NCBI GenBank assembly: GCA_947471745.1
Contig: CANJKZ010000084.1
Span: 2,898,501 to 2,962,500 of the forward strand
DNA length: 64,000 nucleotides
DNA from: Closterium sp. Naga37s-1
Taxonomy: Eukaryota; Streptophyta; Zygnematophyceae; Desmidiales; Closteriaceae
Direction of reading: 5' to 3'
The notes below the pieces were generated by a model that was given only the letters and a program-made list of their open reading frames with translations, was not told the DNA's origin and searched no databases. Shown piece after piece: positions 1-11,129 of the stretch. The first letter of the stretch is position 1, and each line of letters opens with the position of its first letter. Position numbers and translations under genes: made by a program.

Positions 1-2
1 TG

Positions 3-1604
3 CAAGTCGTGCTGACTTTGGGTGGACGCCGGCCACCAGGCGTGGCAGTTCATCATGCGGACTTACAAGTCGACAAGTTGCCCGCCGTGCAGGCAAACCC
101 GATGGTGAAGCTGCTAGACAGTGGCTGCTCGCACCACCTGTAGGGGACAAAAGAGGCCTTCGTCGACATGGAGCCGAGCGGCAACGTGAAGCACGTGCGC
201 GGCTATGGGGCATTGTATGTCATCCAAGGCCGCAACACCGTCACCTTGCAAGGGGAGGCCGGGAAGCAGGTCCTCGTCCCCGACGTGCTCTACGTCCCGG
301 GCGTACAGGCTAACCTGCTGTCAGCCAGCCAGCTGAAGGACAGCGGCGTGAAGGTGCATGACGATGGCGACGAGATGCTGCTCGTCTCGGCGGCGAGGGA
401 CGTGCTTGGTCGGGCAAAGTACATCAGCCGGGTCCTCTACACTGACCTTCGCCCTTGCTCGACGAAGTCGGCGTCGGCGCCAACTGAGGTGGTGGCTCTG
501 CGGGCGATCGTCTCAGTGACAAAGTCGACGCCGGACATGTGGAACGCGAGGCTTGCACACGTCGGCGTCGACACCATCACAAGCTCGGCGAAGCACGAAG
601 TCGCTACCGGCCTGGACATCAAGCCGTTGACTGGGGCTGAATTGTCGTGCGTCTCCTACGTCGGCGGGAAGTTGTCGCAGCACACCTTCCCCGACAAGGG
701 CTCGGACGCCGACGAAGCCCTGGCCGTCGTGCACATCAACCTGTGTGGGCCGTTCCGGGTGGCCGCCAAGGATGGCGGCCTGTACTTCCTGCTGCTTAAG
801 GATCGCAAGACCTGCTACGTGTGGGTGAAGCCGGTCGCCAAGAAGTCCGACGTGTTGCGGGAGAAGTGGCTGCTGGTGGTGGAGCGGCAGACGAAGAAGT
901 CGTCGCTGATGCTCCGCTCCGACCGCGGAGGGGAGTTCCTCGGGAGAGCCTTCACCGACTTCGTGGACGCGAAAGGCATTGTCCACGAATTGACCTGCCC
1001 ATACATTCTGCAGCAGAACGGCATGGCGGAGCGGGAGATGTAGACAGTGGTCGAGTCGGTGCGGATTATGCTGCTGCATATGGGAGTGCAGCACCACTGG
1101 TGGCACCTCGCCATGCGGTAGGCCGTCTGGGTGCGCAACTGCCTTGAGCGGTCGATGTTGCTGCCGGTGACGATGCCGCACCAGCTGCTGACCGGCACGA
1201 AGCCTGGCCTGACGCTGGCAAACTTGTGGGGCTGCGTGGTGCAGTTCATGGTCCCAGAGCAGCAGTGTGGTGGGAAGTTGGCACCGAAGGCCCGGTGGGA
1301 GCTTCACCTTGGTGTGTCACCGGAGAGCAAGGGCTGGGAGGTGCTTGACTTGACCGACAACAAGGTGGTCACGTCGGTCGAAGTCATCTTCTATGAGACG
1401 CTATCGCTGGAGGTGTGGAAGACGGAGTACGGGCCGCCGTCGGGGCGGACGCAGGCCAACCCGCCGACGGACACCTCCACGGCGACTTTTCCGCAGCTCG
1501 CGATGTCGGCGAGCCTGATGACGAGGAGGTTAAGGACGTCCGCCCCCCCTCTCTCCCCCTTGTTCCCGCTGTCACACCCCTCGTCGCCGACTTGCAGGAG
1601 CTGA
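3..1604 (+). pseudogene. Ty1/copia pol fragment (protease to integrase)
   Basis: One frame stays open across the segment apart from three TAG stops (141, 1041, 1119). It starts with the retropepsin motif DSGCSHH near 117-137, runs through a GAG-pre-integrase-like stretch (VPGVQANLLSASQL, then WNARLAHVG), and continues into the integrase core (LCGPF, then LRSDRGGEFLG, then QQNGMAERE) and its C-terminal part (ARWELHLGVSPESKGW, VIFYE). In the intact enzymes these parts process the polyprotein and insert cDNA into the genome. No gag precedes it, and no reverse transcriptase, RNase H or LTR follows, so it is a truncated dead copy. Its codon choice and motifs differ from the other copia elements here, so it is a separate lineage. 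The stops after EREM and AMR sit where relatives carry Gln. From 1605 to 1984 I see only a degenerate tail and no gene. Confidence 0.85.
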
Positions 1605-2919
1605 CGCCGGTGTCGGCCACCGGCGATGAGGGGAGCCTTGGGACATCGCCTGTGGGGCCGGCCAGTGGCATCGCCGGCGGCCGACGTGACGTCAAGCAAG
1701 TCGGCAAGAAAGAGAAGTTGCCGACCTCAGGGGGGCCGACGACAGGGGAGCAGTGGGCAGTCGCCCTGTCTAAACATGGCTGTCGATAATGCATCACCGC
1801 TTGTGCGTTAGCCCTGTGCTTCATACCACACCCTTTATGAACCTTTTATAAGGTCCATGCAAGTGTTGAGCACAATCCAACACCATACCACAACTCTTTC
1901 TCGTTTGGCACTAGTGATCGTCGTGTTAGATTTCGTACAACGACGTGTAACAGTTGTGGCATAGCCTAATAGTGCTTAGTTCAATTGTATGAAGTAATAA
2001 TTCTGGACGCTCTTTGTGTGTGTGACATGATACAAACCCACTACCCACTACAACCCGAAAAGGAGGAGGAACAGGCCGAACGTCGCGCGACAAGGAGGCT
2101 ATCTCAACAGACCGATAGGGAGGGTGGTGGCGGCTCTAAAGGTACTAATGCGTCCGCCGCGCGTGGCAGAGGGCTGAAAAAGCTGGCGGAAAAAAAGGCC
2201 GCGTTTGGATAGGAGAAGTCCGGCAAGAAGGCGGAAGAGAATGGGAAGCAACCAACACCACGTAAGCTTGTTTTTACCGTGAAAAAAGATGCGGATGTTG
2301 CCTCTGGTAGAACCGATCCCGGTCCGACTAATGACGGCACCATCGGCGACAAAGAAGATCCGGGGCGAGGGAGCGTGAGTCTTGTAGTCCCGTCGGCGGA
2401 GAGAGAGGGGTCGGCAACAGGGGGAAACCACGGCGATGCTCCCTGCGCCAAGCATGCCGCAACCCAGGAGTCCGAGGCGGAGGCATCCCAACACGGTCTG
2501 ACGCTGCTCCAGACGATCGTGGTCGAAATTTCTGCTGCCGTGGTGGATAAGGCCAAGGCGAGGGAGCACGATTCGATGGAGGATCTCCAACACAGCATCG
2601 CCGACGTAGGTGGCTCTCCTCCTTCTGGTGGGCGTGGGAGGCGTAGGCAGAGGAAGAGCAATGGGGAAGAAGAGTATGACACCGCCGTGCCCGGGGATAT
2701 CAATACGCGGTCGAAGAGGCGGCAGACAACAGGCGGTGCTGACGACGCCGGTGGTGCGGAAGATGGGACAATGCGAGGCGCCAGGGAAGCAAATGGCAAG
2801 GCGACGGGTCATGCATTGCGCCAGAAGGGCCGACCCAGAGCGAGGAGAACATCCGGCGGAAGGAGGGGCAAGAAAGCAGCGAGGGGGAAGAGGCCGAAAC
2901 GGGGCGAAGAAGACCCTGA

Positions 2920-3298
2920 TGATGCGGAGGAGGAGGATGAGGGGGATGCGGGGGATGAGGAGGAGGAGGCTGATGAGGAGGAGGATGCGGAGGAAGAGGA
3001 GGATGAAGAGGATGCGGAGGAGGAGGACGCGGATGTTGGGGAGGAAGAAAAAGATGAGAATGATGACGAGGAGGACGAAGAGGAGGAGGAGGACGACGGC
3101 GAGGAGGGGGGCGACGAGGATGAGGAGGAGGAGGAAGAGGAGGAGGAGGAGGATGAGGAGGAGGAGGAGGAGGAGGAGGAGGAGGAGGAGGAGGAGGAGG
3201 AGGAGGAGGAGGAGGAGAGGGACGATGAGGAGGAGGAGGAGGAGAGGAACAATGAGGAGGAGGAGGAGGAGGAGGAGGAGGAGGAGGAGGAGGAGGAT
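2920..3298 (+). repeat. GAG/GAT triplet tract encoding poly-Glu/Asp
   Basis: Nearly uninterrupted GAG, GAA, GAT and GAC triplets, purest at 3121-3297. In the sense frame they encode Glu/Asp; the antisense frames give long artefactual Leu, Ser or Pro runs. Triplet slippage keeps the sense frame open, which suggests expansion happened while the frame was selected. Confidence 0.9.
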
Positions 3299-4611
3299 GT
3301 GGCGGCAGTGAAAGGACGGGGCGGGCGAGGCAGACGGGGGAGTGGTACAGGGAAGGTGGGGGACTGGACTCGCCATTCCCGAAAACGCGGGGCGGGTGAC
3401 GCCTCGCGTGGCGAAGCAATGGGCAAACCGAAGACGCGTAAAGTGAAGGTCGAAAGCGAGGGGTTGGTAAAAAGCAAGGGAGCCAGGGATCAAAAGGGGA
3501 TGGTGAAGGAAAGGGCGGCCGCGCCAAAGGGGTTCCAGTGGGTTCCGGCAAGAAAGAACCAGCCGGTAAACGGCAGCGGCCGCCAAAGCACCCAGCGGAA
3601 AGGTGGCATCGAGAAGGTGCAGGCAGCAAAAAAACCGAAGGGATAACTGAAAGGTAAGCACTGTGGCCCATACACATGGCGTGGCTGCTGAACTCTCTGC
3701 TCAACCGTGCCAATTAACACATTTCTTCACATTGTTTCTCCCCTGCAGGGAAGGAGAAGGTCGACGAATTTTCAAAGCAAGGTAAGGCCTCTTGTTACAA
3801 AACAGTACCCGTTATAACCCGATTTAAATTCAAACCGCTGATCGTATGCAAGCATGTATGCCCCTGTATTGAAACTAATCGACTCTAATTTTGTGCTCCA
3901 GCTCTCTATAAATCTCAGCCCCTCGTGTTACAGGCATTGGGCCACCGGTAATCGTGCAACGGATGCAGCTAACGAAGGGGGCCGGAAGAGCGAGTGTTAC
4001 CCCGCTATCCACAGGAGCCCCAATGTTCTACACGCCATACGCCTGTCTAAAGTCGCTGCCAGGGCACCCGTCGCACCAAGAGGAGAGGAATCCGAATCCC
4101 CTCCACCAGGCCACGTCATGCACTCCCCACTCGCCTCACCCTCATACCCATATCGGCAGCTCCACGCTTCTCCTGTCTGGGGCAGGGCCGTCTCCCCCCT
4201 CGCCGGTCCTTCGCGCGGGCAAGGGCCAAGCACTTCTGCCAATCCCTTCCCTGAGCTGCCCTTTTCCCGCCAGCGTGATAGTGTGAGGGCACACAGGACT
4301 GCTGCAGAAGACGTTGATCCCCTTGGCCAGAAGGGGGATTCTTCACACCCTTTTCCCCCGCTCTTGGGTGTGCGGAGCACGAGCAGTTTGTTACGCGGGA
4401 GGAGTTCCAGGTGCTACGGTCTGAGATGTACGCCATGTTTGCTCAGCTCGGCCTGCGTCGTGGAGCACCTGCCAGTTATGCCGGGGGGTCCGCAGTGGTG
4501 CCTATGAAAGGTACCCTGCCGCCAATGAGTGCCGTGGACAAGGCACGAGTGCTAGTGTTGCAGGAGACAAACCCATTCCCGGTATGTGGCGGGCCAAATG
4601 GGGCGGGTTGG

Positions 4612-5565
4612 GGTTGACGTGGCAACAAGGGCGGGGTTGGGGATGACGTGGTGGTTTTGGAGGGTATAAGGGAGCGGCGCATGATGAGGCGAGGCATGTT
4701 AGGTGGGTGGGACGTGACGTGGCTTGGGGTGGGGGAGGGTGACGTGGCGGAAGGTGAGGGTTGGGGATGACGTGGCGGATGCAGGAGGATGTGACGTGGC
4801 GGAAGGTGCGGGTTGGGGATGACGTGGCGGTTGGGATGGGTACAAGTGAGCAGCGCATGACGAGACGAGGCATTTAAGGTGAGGGTTGGGGATGACGTGG
4901 CTTGGGGTGGGGGGGTGTGACGTGGCAAGTGGGGCGGGTTGTTGGTGGACGTGGCAGATGCAGGAGGGTGTGATGTGGCGGAAGGTGAGGGTTGGGGATG
5001 ACGTGGCGGATGCAGGAGGGTGTGACGTGGCGGAAGGTGCGGGTTGGGGATGACGTGGCGGTTGGGATGGGTACAAGGGAGCGGCGCATGATGAGACGAG
5101 GCATTTAAGGTGAGGGTTGGGGATGACGTGGCTTGGGGTGGGGGGGTGTGACGTGGCAAGTGAGGCGGGTTGTTGGTGGACGTGGCGGATGCAGGAGGGT
5201 GTGACGTGGCGGAAGGTGAGGGTTGGGGATGATGTGGCGGTTTGAAAGGGTACACGTGAGCGGTGCATGACGAAGCGAGGCGTGTCAGGTGGGTGGGGGG
5301 TGACGTGGCTTGTGGTAGGGGGGTGTGACGTGGCAAGTGGGGTGGGTTGTTGGTGGACGTGGCGGATGCAGGAGGGTGTGACGTGGCAGAAGGTGAGGGT
5401 TGGGGATGACGTGGCGGTTTGAAAGGGTACACGTGAGCGGCGCATGACAAAGCGAGGCGTGTCACGTGGGTGGGGGGTGACGTGGCTTGTGGTAGGGGGG
5501 TGTGGCGTGGCAAGTGGGGCGGGTTGTTGGTGGACGTGGCAAATGGCGCAGGGTGTGACGTGGCA
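4612..5565 (+). repeat. Intronic minisatellite rich in TGACGTGGC
   Basis: The intron running from 4582 (GTATGT) to the acceptor at 5671 is mostly composed of degenerate 25-35 bp units in higher-order blocks of about 120-180 bp. Almost every unit carries GACGTGGC. I count about 25 copies of GACGTGG by eye, spaced irregularly, plus a few GATGTGG variants. ACGTGGC is the core of the plant ABRE/G-box class and TGACGTGG resembles bZIP unfolded-protein-response elements. Activity as an enhancer is inference only. Confidence 0.85.
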
Positions 5566-6758
5566 AGTTCACACAGTGTTGCTAGTCACCATCCCCTGGT
5601 CCCGCGGCCACCCTCATACCTGCTGGTTTCTCTCTCCCATGTCGTGTTGTATACCGTACACCCCTGCGCAGAATAAAGCCTACTTAGTGTGCTCTCATCT
5701 CATGTTTCTGAACCCGCCGGAGAAAATACAGTACTACCCTACACCGGAGGAAGTGTTCGACGCGTTCTCTGTCCACTTGTCTGCAGAAGGGCTCGAGGCA
5801 ATGAAGCTGCTGTAGTTGCACAATGACAAGTCAACCATGGGAGTCTTCAACCACCAGCTGTCCTCATCAAGGTCAACTATCAACTCCACCCTCAGGCCAG
5901 CAGCATACACCGGCATGGGCCTTGCCGATTACAGCCATCTCGTTGAAAGCCTGCCCACTGAGCTACACCCAACGACCTGGTTCGACGACGATCATCTCCT
6001 AGTCGAGTACAGAGATGGTATGTGCAACTAGAAAACACCATATGACAGTTGGCAGCTACATATCACCGTGCGATGTGGCTCACCCTGACTCTCATCCCCC
6101 CACTTGATTTCTCTACAAAACCCTTTCCAACCCATACCCTCCCTGCCAAAATGCAAAACAGTGGGCCCTCAACTGGCACTTTGACAAGGCCACCGGGATG
6201 CCTTTCAGCAACCCCTTGTTCGCTTATGCGTTCAAGCTCTCCTTCAAGAGGGGCGAGGCGGTGTTCACCAAGTTCAAGAGCTGCATGGTGGCATGGGGCC
6301 TGTTTTCGGTAAGGATGTAGATATGTGTTTGTACCCCCATGCCTCATCCCCTTCACCCCTTGCCTGTACTTCAGCTAAATCCGTGGTCGATTAAGCCTTT
6401 GGAGTAACGTAGATAGTGACGACTGAAGCACCGCTTTCAGTTGGCTCATTTACCCGTAACCCACCCTCCTCATAAACCATCCACCCAACCCTACACCACA
6501 TTGCATATCGAATGGCCCCTTCTGCAGGATAAGCATCGCAAGCGAATTGGTAGCCAGCCGAAACAGAAAAGGCCAGACTACCAGGAGTGGTGCAAAAAGG
6601 TCAAACAGATGATCCACTTTGCTGTCGTGGAGCGGAGGATCCCCCACGATCCGGCTACGGGTGTGTTCGTCTTTCCGAACAAGTTCCTCATCGACGATGG
6701 CGACCTTGGAGATGTCGTCCTTGCCCACCAGGCGCTTTCAATGCCCGCCAGTGTGTAG

Positions 6759-7114
6759 GCTATTTGACCTTGTGCTAAGATACTTGTTGCTAGAATGCTG
6801 AATAATGGTTGTAGTAAACCGCAATAATAAATGCAATTTTGAAATCCTCAATATCCAAAATGAACAAACACAGAATTTAGTTTTGAATAATTTGGTCACG
6901 AATTTGCAACAAAACGGATTGCGCCCGAATGTCATCCGGAAAAGCACGTGTGCCAAATTGGAACTTGAACCGAGCCAAACCTTGTCGCGAGATGTGTCTC
7001 GGAGCTCCTATCAAATGACTCCAACCGTCGGTCCAAATTGAATCCGGATTTTTTTACGCGAAGACAATCGAAATCAAAATTCTTCCAAACTTGGCACAGG
7101 GTATTTGTAATGTG
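6759..7114. other. AT-rich spacer without recognisable gene
   Basis: Lower GC than its surroundings. It separates the unknown gene from the truncated 5' end of copia element A1. I find no LTR, primer-binding site or conserved ORF, so the 5' LTR of A1 is missing. Confidence 0.6.
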
Positions 7115-7490
7115 CAGCCCGCGCACCGCCCTTTTGCAGCCCGCCGCGCCGCCCTTTTGCAGCCCGCTCGCCGCCCCTTGCAGCCCGTGCGCCGCCCTTT
7201 CCACCTACGCGCCACCTTGCTGCGGCCCGCCCTGCTGCGCGCAGCCCTGTGGGCCGGCGCCCTGCTGCCCGCGCAGCCCTGCTGGCCGGCGCCCTCCTGC
7301 CCGCGCCGCCCTGCTGCTGCCCGCCCTGCTATGCGCGGCCCTGCTGGCCGCTGCCCTGCCCTTCCCTGGCCACCCGCCGCTCTTCCCTAGCCGTGCACTG
7401 CCCCACCCTGCCCTGCGGCTTCCCTAGTGCTTGCGTGCCGCCCTGCCTGCATGCTGCCCTGCTGGTCGCGTGCCACCCTGCTCTGCCAGC
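7115..7490 (+). repeat. Family-A leader of CGCGCCGCCC-type repeats
   Basis: Untranslated leader made of degenerate units such as CAGCCCGCGCGCCGCCC and GCCCTGCTGGCC. The same type of leader lies in K (61560-62620) and, on the minus strand, in A2 (58540-59290). TTGCA at 7178-7182 is the unoccupied counterpart of the SMART/TRIM insertion site in K. Confidence 0.8.
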
Positions 7491-7491
7491 T

Positions 7492-8838
7492 ATGGCTTCT
7501 CTCAGCGTACTCACCTTTGATCATGAGGGCCATCCAATCCAGTTCGATGCGTGGCTTGACGACTTACAGCTGTACCTACTGAGCGATTCTAGAGACAGCG
7601 TTTCGTTGTTTGACCACACGTCTGGAGCCTCTCTCGCCCCTCCCGCCACAGCTGACCGTGCGACTCGCTCACAGTGGCTTACCCGTGACGCTGTTGCTCG
7701 CTTAGCCATTCGCAACCACCTGCCGTTAGCCGAACGCGCTCACTTTGGCCAGCACAAGACGGCTAAGGCCCTGTACGACACTGTAGTCGCTCGTTACTCC
7801 TCCCCTGCCACTGCTGCTCTCGGCCGCCTTATACTGCCCTACCTGTTTCCTGAGCTGTCAGCCTTTGCCACAGTCGAGGACCTGGTTACCCACCTTCGCA
7901 CTAGCGTCGCTCGCTACCGCTCTGCCCTCCCAGCCGACTTCCTAGACAAGAACCCCCCCCCCCCCCCGATGTACATCACTCTCTACTTCATAGTCACCCG
8001 CCTCCCTGACTCTCTTCGCGCAGTCAGGGACCACTTTCTCGCTCTTGACCCCACAAAACTCACTGTCGACCTGCTCGAGAAGCACCTGCTTGCAGCTGAG
8101 ACTAGAGTAGTCGCTGTAGGTGCTGCTCGTGGCACTCCTCGCACACCCTTCTTTGAGGGGTGCTCCCCCTCCCCCCTTACCTCCTCCTACGCTTCTTCTG
8201 CTGCTGTTGACATCCTTGGTGCTGAGGATGTCGGGGCTGCTTCTGCTCTTAGTGGGAAGCGCCGTAGCAGCAAGGGCAAGGATTGCAAGAGTGGTGGAGG
8301 TGGCAGCGGGGGTGGTGGTGGTGGAGGCAGTGGAGGCGGTGGAGGTGGCGGAGGTGGTGGCAGCGGTGGGGGTGGTGGCAGGAGTGGGGGCTTCGGTGGC
8401 GACGGTGGCGGCACCGGTGGGGGCGGCGGTGGTGGCGGCAGTGGGAGTGGTGGTGGAGGCGGTGGTGGCGGTCGGGGTGGAGCTGTTCAGAGGGGAGGTT
8501 CTGGCGGTGGCCAGAGGCAGCACCAGCAGCGTCGCAGCGAGACCCCTACGCCCCAGCATCTTCGTGAGTGGTTTGCTCGGCGTGGGGCGTCTGGGGGTAG
8601 TGTTCGCTGCCCGTATGTCATTCGCACAGGTGATCGAGCTGGTCAGACATGCGGGAAGTTTCACTCTCAGCACCGCAGCTTCTCCCGCCTTGACGACGCA
8701 TGGCGCGCAGATTTTTGTGACGAGGCTGAGCGCCCCCGCTGGTCAGAGCTGCTTAGGTCTGGAGTTGATATCTTTGCTCTTAACTATGATGCTATCCTTG
8801 CTGCCATGTATGCCTTGTCTGTTAGTGCTGAGGCTGTT
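7492..8838 (+). pseudogene. A1 gag (capsid/nucleocapsid)
   Basis: ATG at 7492 starts MASLSVLTFDHEG, and the same start is conserved in A2 and K. The capsid-like part contains WLDDLQLYLLSDSRDSVSLF, LYDTVVARYSS and YITLYFIVTRLPDSLRAVRDHF. A long Gly/Ser-rich stretch follows (about 8290-8480), then a Cys/His region (CPYVIRTGDRAGQTCGKFH) that probably stands in for the usual nucleocapsid zinc knuckle. A run of C at about 7951-7966 encodes NPPPPP where A2 has NPPP. The frame runs past the deletion junction near 8838 into out-of-frame integrase sequence and stops at 8907. In a working element this protein forms the virus-like particle. Confidence 0.85.
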
Positions 8839-10202
8839 ACCGCATGGACGTGTGGGGCCCAGCCCGCGTCAGTGGACAGGGCCGCGAGCGCTACTTTCTG
8901 CTGGTAGTTGACGACTACATGCGTTACACCATGGTCTTCACCTTGCGCAGCAAGGGTGAGGTCCCTGATATCTTGATCCCTTGGATCCGCGCAGTCTGTC
9001 TCCAGCTACGCGAGCGGTTCCGCGAGGACCTTCCTGTCCTGCGTCTGCACTCTGACAGAGGTGGTGAGTTCTCCTCCGACCTCTTGCGGGAATTTTGTTG
9101 TGGGGAAGGCATCCTCCAGTGGTTCACGCTTCCGGCCTCCGCGCAGAAAAATGGGGTTGCTGAGCGCCGCATTGGCTTAGTCATGGAGGTGGCTCGTACG
9201 TCCATGATCCATGCGGCTGCTCCCCATTTTCTGTGGCCGTTTGCGGTCCGGTACGCTGCGCATCAGCTCAACCTCTAGCCCCGTGTCTCCTTGCCGGAGA
9301 CCTCGCCTACACTGCGTTGGACGGGGAAGGTTGGCAATGCGTCGGTGTTCCGGGTCTGGGGCTCTCGTATCTTTGTCCGCGATACTTCCGCGGACAAGCT
9401 CTCCTCCCGCGCTATTCCCTACGTCTTCCTTGGCTTTCCCCCTGACGTGCTTGGCATGCAGTTTTACCACCCCACCTCGCGTTGTGTCCTCCCCTCTTAG
9501 GACGTCACATTTGACGAGTCGGTTCCCTTTTACCGTCTCTTCTCCTACCGCACTGCCCCTCTACCACCCTCGCCGCTCTTCCTTGCTCCAGGTCCCCCTC
9601 TGGTAGACCCCCTCCCCCCTCAGGGTCCTGCTCCCTCAAGTGTGTCTCAGGTAGACCCAGTCGCTGGGACTGTGCCTGTCAAGGTCGCTGTAGACTCAGG
9701 TGCTGCTAGAGGTGCTGCGTCTGAGGGTGCTGCGTCAAGGGGTGTTGCGTTCGGGGGTGCTGAGCCTGCGAGTACGAAGCCTGGGGGTGCTGAGTCTGAG
9801 GGTGCGGAGTCTAGGGGTGCTGAGCTTAGGGGTGCGGAGCCTGGGGGTGCGGAGCCTGGGGGTGCGGAGCCTGGGGGTGCTGAGTCTGAGGGTGCGGAGC
9901 CCGGGGGTGTGGAGCCTGGGGTGCGGAGCCTGGGGGTGCTGAGTCTGAGGGTGCGGAGTCTGGGGGTGCTGAGCCTCGGGGTACTGTGTCTGCTGGAGGT
10001 CCTGCGGGTGCCTCGCCACGACTGTCTTCCCGGCAGGAGCCTCGCTCACCGTAGCAGCTGCGCGAGTGGTTTGCTCAGCGCACAAGCCTTAGGAGTGGCG
10101 CTGCAGGAGCTGGAGGCTCTGCCGCTGGAGGCACTGGAGCTGGAGGTGCTGGAGCTCCTAGTCCTGGAGGTGCTCGTACTAGGGGTACTGGAGTTGGTGT
10201 AG
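8839..10202 (+). pseudogene. A1 integrase remnant and IN-RT linker
   Basis: Begins abruptly with MDVWGPARVSGQGRERYF and keeps the integrase core (VVDDYMRYTMVF, LHSDRGGEFSSDLL, KNGVAERRIGLVMEVARTSM) and the C-terminal part (RWTGKVGNASVFRVWGSR, VFLGFPPD). In-frame TAG stops at 9276 and 9498 lie where relatives have CAG. After DVTFDESVPFYRLFSY comes a low-complexity Ala/Glu/Pro/Gly linker, whose repeats slip frame near 9925. The zinc-binding N-terminal part is lost with the upstream deletion, so no active integrase could be made. Confidence 0.85.
9760..9990 (+). repeat. 15 bp coding minisatellite in IN-RT linker
   Basis: Tandem 15 bp units of the type GAGCCTGGGGGTGCG encode repeats of the AEPGG kind. 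The same repeat is present in A2 (about 52850-53060, minus) and in the inverted block of D (about 32560-32740). Loss of one G near 9925 moves the frame. Confidence 0.85.
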
Positions 10203-10665
10203 CTGGTGGTCTTGGAGACCCTGGAGCTTGAGGCGCTGGAGCTGGAGACGCTGGAGCTGGAGGCATTGGAGCTAGAGGCGCTGTAGCTTCTACTCCTGGA
10301 GGTGCTGGAGTTACTGCTAGACGGAGGTACCGGAGGTGCTTTAGCTGCTGGTCCTGGATTTTCTTGTTCTAGGGGTACTTGAGCTGCCAGAGTTGGTGGT
10401 GTTGGTAGCGCTGAAGTTGGAGGCACTGGAGCTAGAGTCACTGGCCCTGTTGGCGCAGCGGCTGGAGGCCCTGGCGCTGGGGACCCTGGTGCTGGCGCTG
10501 GAGGCACTGGAGCTGGAGGCGCTTTTGCTAGAGGCTTTGAAGCTGGAGGCACAGGCGCTTGAGGCGATAGAGCTGGAGGCGCTGGATCTGGAGACCCTGG
10601 AGCTGGAGGTGCTGGCGCTGGGGGTGCCGGAGCTGGCGGTACTAGTGCTAGAGGCACTGTGCAGC
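10085..10665 (+). repeat. 15-18 bp GGAGGCNCTGGAGCT repeats in linker
   Basis: Degenerate units around GCTGGAGGCGCTGGA. Depending on frame they read as Gly/Ala-rich or Leu/Glu-rich; the Gly/Ala frame is kept in the better copies in D and A2. This is the second half of the unusually long linker between integrase and RT. Confidence 0.7.
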
Positions 10666-11129
10666 GACGACCGTTTTTCATTCTGCCGCCACCTGACTCG
10701 GTCCTTCGCCAGGTTCTTAGTCTCCCGTCTTCTGCTAGCCTTCCTCCTAGCTTACTGAGTCCACCGCCTCACCAGTCGCAGCCACAGTTACAGCCAGACT
10801 CCCCACTGCCTGATCCTTCTCCTTATGCTGAGCAGACAGACTCTTTTACAGAACGTTGTGAGCCTGAGTCTCATCTTGCATCGCCTGTTTGCGCTGTTCG
10901 CACTGGACGTCGTGTTCCTCGTCCACGTCCTCCTCCTGTCCCTGGCACTCACATTATGGCACTTCATCCTTCCTCTGTTCCACTGTGAGTTCCCCTGCTG
11001 CCTCCTCCTGCGTCCTCTCCTCTTGCCGTTCCTGACCCTGAGTCTGACTTAGCTCGTGCTGCCAGTCCTACTGTCCCTCGTCTTCTAGCCACTGTTGTCA
11101 CTGACCCTTCGTTTGAGTCCACTGCTGCA

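Larger units (their letters stand above)
1985..6758 (+). pseudogene. Multi-exon gene of unknown family with acidic low-complexity domain, broken
   Basis: I do not recognise the family. A large 5' exon (about 1985-3653) encodes a basic and Ser/Gly-rich start, a run of Glu/Asp (about 2920-3298) and a basic tail. In-frame TAG (2210) and TAA (3644) interrupt it. Donors follow at 3654 (GTAAGC) and near 3782 (GTAAGG). Later exons read well: one ending at 4581 (FVTREEFQVLRSEMYAMF), 5672-6017 (NPPEKIQYYPTPEEVFDAF, TAG at 5813, then YTGMGLADYSHLVESLP), 6162-6308 (WALNWHFDKATG, then FKLSFKRGEAVF) and 6528-6758 (RPDYQEWCKKVKQMIHFAV, stop TAG). The junctions 4581/5672 and 6308/6528 keep phase; 6017/6162 does not. 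Acidic segments next to basic ones suggest a nuclear or chromatin-associated protein, but that is inference. It could also be the ORF of an unfamiliar mobile element. Confidence 0.55.

Noticed and set aside
2099..3661. Antisense 520-residue frame with poly-Leu over the acidic tract
   Set aside because: It is the complement of GAG triplets; splice signals and sense exons lie on the plus strand.
4476..5513. Pro/His/Ser-rich minus-strand frames across the intron minisatellite
   Set aside because: Products of the tandem repeat; the same frame shuffles at every unit and the region lies in an intron of the plus-strand gene.
8120..8911. Alternative Val/Ala-rich frame over the Gly-rich part of A1 gag
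   Set aside because: Shadow of the Gly/Ser repeat in the true gag frame, which carries the conserved Cys/His region.
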